Of a stretch of DNA of 64,000 nt, positions 61,034-64,000 are shown piece by piece. Location of the stretch: the NCBI GenBank assembly GCA_900540375.1, contig UQFS01000008.1, positions 42,523 through 106,522 on the forward strand. The letters run 5' to 3'. The stretch comes from an uncultured Prevotella sp. GTDB taxonomy: Bacteria; Bacteroidota; Bacteroidia; Bacteroidales; Bacteroidaceae. A program made the translations under genes and the position numbers. Below the pieces are notes generated by a model. It was not told the origin of the DNA. It saw only the letters and a program-made list of their open reading frames with translations, and did not search any database. The stretch's first letter is position 1. The number at the start of each line of letters is the position of its first letter.

Positions 61034-61474
61034 TTATTTACCAGGGAAGTCACCTTTAACAGTGATGCCCATGCTGCGTGCAGTTCCTGCAATCAGTCTC
61101 ATGGCACTCTCGACAGTAAAGCAGTTCAAGTCTGCCATCTTGTCCTCAGCGATCGCTTTTACCTGATCCCAAGTCACGCTAGCCACTTTTTTACGGTTAG
61201 GCTGGCCGGAACCAGACTTCACCTTGGCAGCTTCCTTGAGCTGGACAGCAGCAGGAGGAGTCTTGATGACGAAGCTGAACGACTTATCTGTGTAGTAAGT
61301 GATGACGACAGGCAGAACCTTACCAGCCTTATCCTGGGTACGTGCATTGAACTCCTTGCAGAAGCCCATGATGTTAATACCCTTGGAACCCAAAGCCGGT
61401 CCTACTGGAGGGGAGGGGTTTGCAGCGCCACCTTTAATCTGTAACTTGATTAATCCAGCAACTTCTTTAGCCAT
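61034..61474 (-). CDS. rplK: 50S ribosomal protein L11
   Basis: A 146-residue protein: M-A-K-E-V-A-G-L-I-K-L-Q-I-K-G-G-A-A-N-P-S-P-P-V-G-P-A-L-G, the GTPase-centre protein with the proline-rich segment that contacts thiopeptides. 55 nt after nusG. Confidence 0.98.
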   Translation of the reverse strand: MAKEVAGLIKLQIKGGAANPSPPVGPALGSKGINIMGFCKEFNARTQDKAGKVLPVVITYYTDKSFSFVIKTPPAAVQLKEAAKVKSGSGQPNRKKVASVTWDQVKAIAEDKMADLNCFTVESAMRLIAGTARSMGITVKGDFPGK

Positions 61475-61529
61475 TTCTAATTGAAATTAAAATAAATGTA
61501 ACGTATAAGGCGCGCATAGCCCGTAACAA

Positions 61530-62075
61530 CTACTCAGCAACCTTTTCAACTTGCATAAAACCAAGCTCCAAGGGTGTCTTACGCCCAAAGATCTTGACCA
61601 TCACCTTCAGCTTGCGCTTCTCTGTGTTGATCTCTTCGATCACACCTTCAAAACCTGCAAAAGGACCGTCGGTGACTTTCACCGTCTCATCAAGCAGATA
61701 AGGAACATCCACATCGTTGTCGATCTGTGTTTCCTCAGCTTGTCCAATCATACGATTAATCTGAGACTCTGGAACCGGAGCCGGATGATCCAAACCGCCG
61801 AGAATGCCCAAACAATTAGGCATGTTTCTTAAGTCAACCGGAACATCACCAATCATATCAGCCTGTACAAACACGTAACCGGGGAGAGCGATCTTCTCTT
61901 TCTCCACACGCTTACCATCTTTAATGCTCGCATGTTTCTCCATAGGAATCAGCACCTGATAGACATGATCAGCCAAACGCTGGTTATGACGCAGCTCAGC
62001 TTCAATGTACTCTTTCAGTTTTGCCTCTTTACCGCTGGAAGCACGCAAAACATACCAATTCTTAGTATTTGCCAT
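61530..62075 (-). CDS. nusG: transcription termination/antitermination factor NusG
   Basis: A 181-residue protein: NGN domain (N-W-Y-V-L-R-A-S-S-G-K-E, then P-G-Y-V-F-V-Q-A-D) and KOW domain (V-T-D-G-P-F-A-G-F-E-G-V-I-E, about 130-145). It travels with RNA polymerase and couples it to the ribosome. 11 nt after secE. Confidence 0.97.
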   Translation of the reverse strand: MANTKNWYVLRASSGKEAKLKEYIEAELRHNQRLADHVYQVLIPMEKHASIKDGKRVEKEKIALPGYVFVQADMIGDVPVDLRNMPNCLGILGGLDHPAPVPESQINRMIGQAEETQIDNDVDVPYLLDETVKVTDGPFAGFEGVIEEINTEKRKLKVMVKIFGRKTPLELGFMQVEKVAE

Positions 62076-62086
62076 TGCCTTAATGA

Positions 62087-62278
62087 TTAGCCTGGATATA
62101 CAATACCCATCAGGTTCTTGAACACCAAGTCCATAGCGAAGACGATCAGTGCAATGATAAGGGAAGCAGATAATACAATCACTGCACTGTGAGTCAACTC
62201 TTTATGTGTTGGCCAAGTGGTCTTATGTGCAAGCTCGTCATAACAAGCCTTGCAATAATTCACTATCTTTTTAAACAT
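62087..62278 (-). CDS. secE: preprotein translocase subunit SecE
   Basis: A 63-residue protein with one transmembrane helix (about 32-52). An amphipathic N-terminal segment carries C-Y-D-E-L-A-H-K-T-T-W-P-T, the conserved SecE motif. It is the small single-span form. It clamps SecY (26862-28202). Between tRNA-Trp and nusG, the usual order. Confidence 0.93.
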   Translation of the reverse strand: MFKKIVNYCKACYDELAHKTTWPTHKELTHSAVIVLSASLIIALIVFAMDLVFKNLMGIVYPG

Positions 62279-62294
62279 ATTATCTTCTATTTAG

Positions 62295-62367
62295 CACGGG
62301 TTGAAAGACTCGAACTCTCGACACCTGGTTTTGGAGACCAGTGCTCTACCAACTGAGCTAAACCCGT
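62295..62367 (-). tRNA. trnW: tRNA-Trp (anticodon CCA)
   Basis: A full cloverleaf on the minus strand: acceptor ACGGGTT/AACCCGT, D arm AGCTCAGTTGGTAGAGC, anticodon loop CTCCAAA, T loop TTCGAGT, discriminator G. The 3' CCA is not encoded. Between tuf and secE. Confidence 0.95.
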
Positions 62368-62371
62368 AAGA

Positions 62372-62401
62372 AAGTCTCCGCGTCCGCAGACGCGGAGACT
62401 T
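62372..62401 (-). terminator. hairpin between tuf and tRNA-Trp
   Basis: A perfect 13-bp stem pairs AAGTCTCCGCGTC (62372-62384) with GACGCGGAGACTT (62389-62401) with a 4-nt loop. The following minus-strand bases TTCTTACGGG give only a poor U tract and run into tRNA-Trp. It may be a weak terminator or an RNA-processing signal. Confidence 0.55.
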
Positions 62402-62428
62402 ACGTATCTTGGAATCAGATAATCGTGA

Positions 62429-63637
62429 TTATCCCTCCTCTGCTACGTCAGGCAGAATCTGTGTGATCTGGCCAGAACCTACCGTACGACCACCCTCGCG
62501 GATAGCGAAACGGAGACCCTCATTCAGAGCAACCTTGTAGATCAGGCGAACCTCGATCTCAACGTTGTCACCAGGCATCACCATGTCTACACCTTCAGGG
62601 AGAGTGATCTCACCGGTGCAGTCCATTGTGCGGAGGTAGAACTGAGGACGATAGCGGTTGCCGAACGGAGTGTGACGGCCACCCTCTTCCTTCTTCAGCA
62701 CGTAGATAGAAGCCTTGAAGTGATCATGCGGAGTGATAGCACCCGGGTGCACGACAACCATACCACGCTTCACCTCGTCCTTGTCGATACCACGGAGGAG
62801 CAGACCGACGTTGTCACCAGCCTCACCCTCATCCAAGGTCTTACGGAACATCTCGACACCAGTGATGACAGACTTCTTGTCCTCACCAAGACCGAGCAGC
62901 TGAACCTCATCACCGACCTTGCACTTACCAGTCTCGATACGACCAGTAGCAACAGTACCACGACCAGTGATAGAGAAGACATCCTCAACAGGCATCAAGA
63001 AAGGCTTATCAACCTCACGGACAGGCTCCTGAATCCAGTTGTCAACAGTGTCCATCAACTCCATGATCTTGTCTTCCCACTTAGCAACACCATTCAGTGC
63101 ACCCAGCGCAGAACCACAAACAATAGGAGTATCCTCTTCATAACCATAAGAAGTCAGAAGATCCTGGACATCCATCTTCACGAGGTCAATCATCTCCTCG
63201 TCAACTTCAGGATCGTCGCACTTATTGAGAAAAACAACCAGACGAGGTACGTTTACCTGACGAGCGAGCAGCACGTGCTCACGTGTCTGAGGCATAGGAC
63301 CATCGGTAGCGGCAACCACGAGGATAGCACCATCCATCTGAGCAGCACCGGTTACCATGTTCTTCACATAGTCGGCGTGTCCCGGGCAGTCCACGTGAGC
63401 ATAGTGACGCTTTTCAGTCTCATACTCAATGTGGGCGGTGTTAATGGTGATACCACGCTCTTTCTCCTCAGGAGCGTTGTCGATCTGATCGAAGGACTTC
63501 ACATCCTCACCTGTACCCAGACGCTCATGCAGCACCTTAGAGATAGCTGCGGTCAGAGTAGTCTTACCGTGGTCAACGTGACCAATTGTACCAATGTTAA
63601 CATGCGGTTTGGTACGCACATAAACCTCTTTAGCCAT
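62429..63637 (-). CDS. tuf: elongation factor Tu
   Basis: A 402-residue GTPase delivering aminoacyl-tRNA. The P-loop is G-H-V-D-H-G-K-T-T (about 19-27), switch II D-C-P-G-H-A-D-Y, N-K-C-D, and the beta-barrel domains with G-R-G-T-V-A-T-G-R-I-E. It is slightly longer than the common 394-395 residues. Flanked by tRNA-Thr upstream and tRNA-Trp downstream. Confidence 0.98.
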   Translation of the reverse strand: MAKEVYVRTKPHVNIGTIGHVDHGKTTLTAAISKVLHERLGTGEDVKSFDQIDNAPEEKERGITINTAHIEYETEKRHYAHVDCPGHADYVKNMVTGAAQMDGAILVVAATDGPMPQTREHVLLARQVNVPRLVVFLNKCDDPEVDEEMIDLVKMDVQDLLTSYGYEEDTPIVCGSALGALNGVAKWEDKIMELMDTVDNWIQEPVREVDKPFLMPVEDVFSITGRGTVATGRIETGKCKVGDEVQLLGLGEDKKSVITGVEMFRKTLDEGEAGDNVGLLLRGIDKDEVKRGMVVVHPGAITPHDHFKASIYVLKKEEGGRHTPFGNRYRPQFYLRTMDCTGEITLPEGVDMVMPGDNVEIEVRLIYKVALNEGLRFAIREGGRTVGSGQITQILPDVAEEG

Positions 63638-63743
63638 AGCTTTACTTTTTTATTGTATTAATTAAATAATCAAATAGATGATACTCTTGACAACCTTGAC
63701 TTGTCACACTGATATTTAGTTAGACTTCGTTTAGGCATCAAAG

Positions 63744-63818
<75 letters not shown>

Positions 63819-63826
63819 AAAAAGAG

Positions 63827-63899
63827 AGCGGAAAACGGGGCTCAAACCCGCGACCCCCAGCTTGGAAGGCTAGTGCTCTATCAACTGAGCTATTTCCGC
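63827..63899 (-). tRNA. trnG: tRNA-Gly (anticodon TCC)
   Basis: Minus-strand cloverleaf: acceptor GCGGAAA/TTTCCGC, D arm AGCTCAGTTGATAGAGC, anticodon loop CTTCCAA, T loop TTTGAGC, discriminator T. CCA is not encoded. Eight nt from tRNA-Thr. Confidence 0.94.
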
Positions 63900-63939
63900 A
63901 TTACGCTCCAAAGAGGAGGTATCTCATGCTTACGCATTG

Positions 63940-64000
63940 TGGGTGGTGATGGATTCGAACCACCGAAGGCAAGAGCCAGCAGATTTACAGTCTGCCCCAT
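63940..64000 (-). tRNA. trnY: tRNA-Tyr (anticodon GTA), partial
   Basis: The 3' part of a minus-strand tRNA: anticodon context CTGTAAA (GTA), a long class II variable arm, T arm GGTGG-TTCGAAT-CCATC, acceptor ACCACCC and discriminator A. The 5' end lies beyond the window. It heads the tRNA-Tyr-Gly-Thr-tuf-Trp series. Confidence 0.9.

Overview
The window looks like a chromosomal segment of a Bacteroidales bacterium, most likely in or near Prevotella. This is inferred from several things read together: many genes are preceded by the Bacteroidetes -7 promoter element TAnnTTTG(C) (for example at 4797-4805, 13450-13458 and 40933-40941). Most starts have no Shine-Dalgarno sequence. Secreted glycoside hydrolases of GH97, GH88, GH43, GH3, GH127 and GH35 types are abundant. 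There is a DUF4377-like lipoprotein, a possible type IX secretion-like C-terminal tail, and a DUF3467 gene next to rpsL. The exact species cannot be told from the sequence alone.

Layout. 1-5.5 kb: tail of a GH97 enzyme, a candidate small RNA, a GH88 plus GH43 pair, then on the minus strand an FMN-binding/iron-sulfur membrane protein and a small secreted protein. 5.5-10 kb: a 1007-residue receiver plus ATP-grasp (PEP synthase-like) protein, a 23-codon mini-gene with its own promoter and terminator, and a metallo-beta-lactamase-fold hydrolase whose N-terminus looks damaged. 10.2-13.4 kb: an accessory island. It holds a deletion scar of an AAA-ATPase/PD-(D/E)XK gene and a tight four-gene minus-strand operon: EcoRI-family adenine methyltransferase, DUF262-HNH nuclease, HepT toxin, MntA antitoxin. 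13.6-22.4 kb: a dicarboxylate/amino-acid symporter, a lipoprotein, a TonB-dependent siderophore-type receptor, glutamate dehydrogenase, an array of four 22-bp palindromic repeats, RlpA, and a glycine-zipper lipoprotein.

22.6-64 kb is mostly the translation/transcription supercluster on the minus strand. In transcription order it reads tRNA-Tyr, tRNA-Gly, tRNA-Thr, tuf, tRNA-Trp, secE, nusG, rplK, rplA, rplJ, rplL, rpoB, rpoC, and then, after an interruption, DUF3467, rpsL, rpsG, fusA, rpsJ through rplQ. The interruption (41.6-50.9 kb) carries an alpha/beta-hydrolase (proline iminopeptidase type) and a GH3 enzyme on the minus strand, and GH127 and GH35 enzymes on the plus strand. These are plausibly enzymes for trimming arabinose- and galactose-containing plant glycans.

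The most interesting candidates are the composite methyltransferase/DUF262-HNH/HepT-MntA operon, the 22-bp palindrome array upstream of rlpA, the orphan transcription unit at 472-671, the receiver-ATP-grasp fusion, and structured spacers inside the ribosomal operons. No CRISPR array, rRNA gene, intact insertion sequence or prophage was seen. All promoter and RNA calls are from motif reading only.
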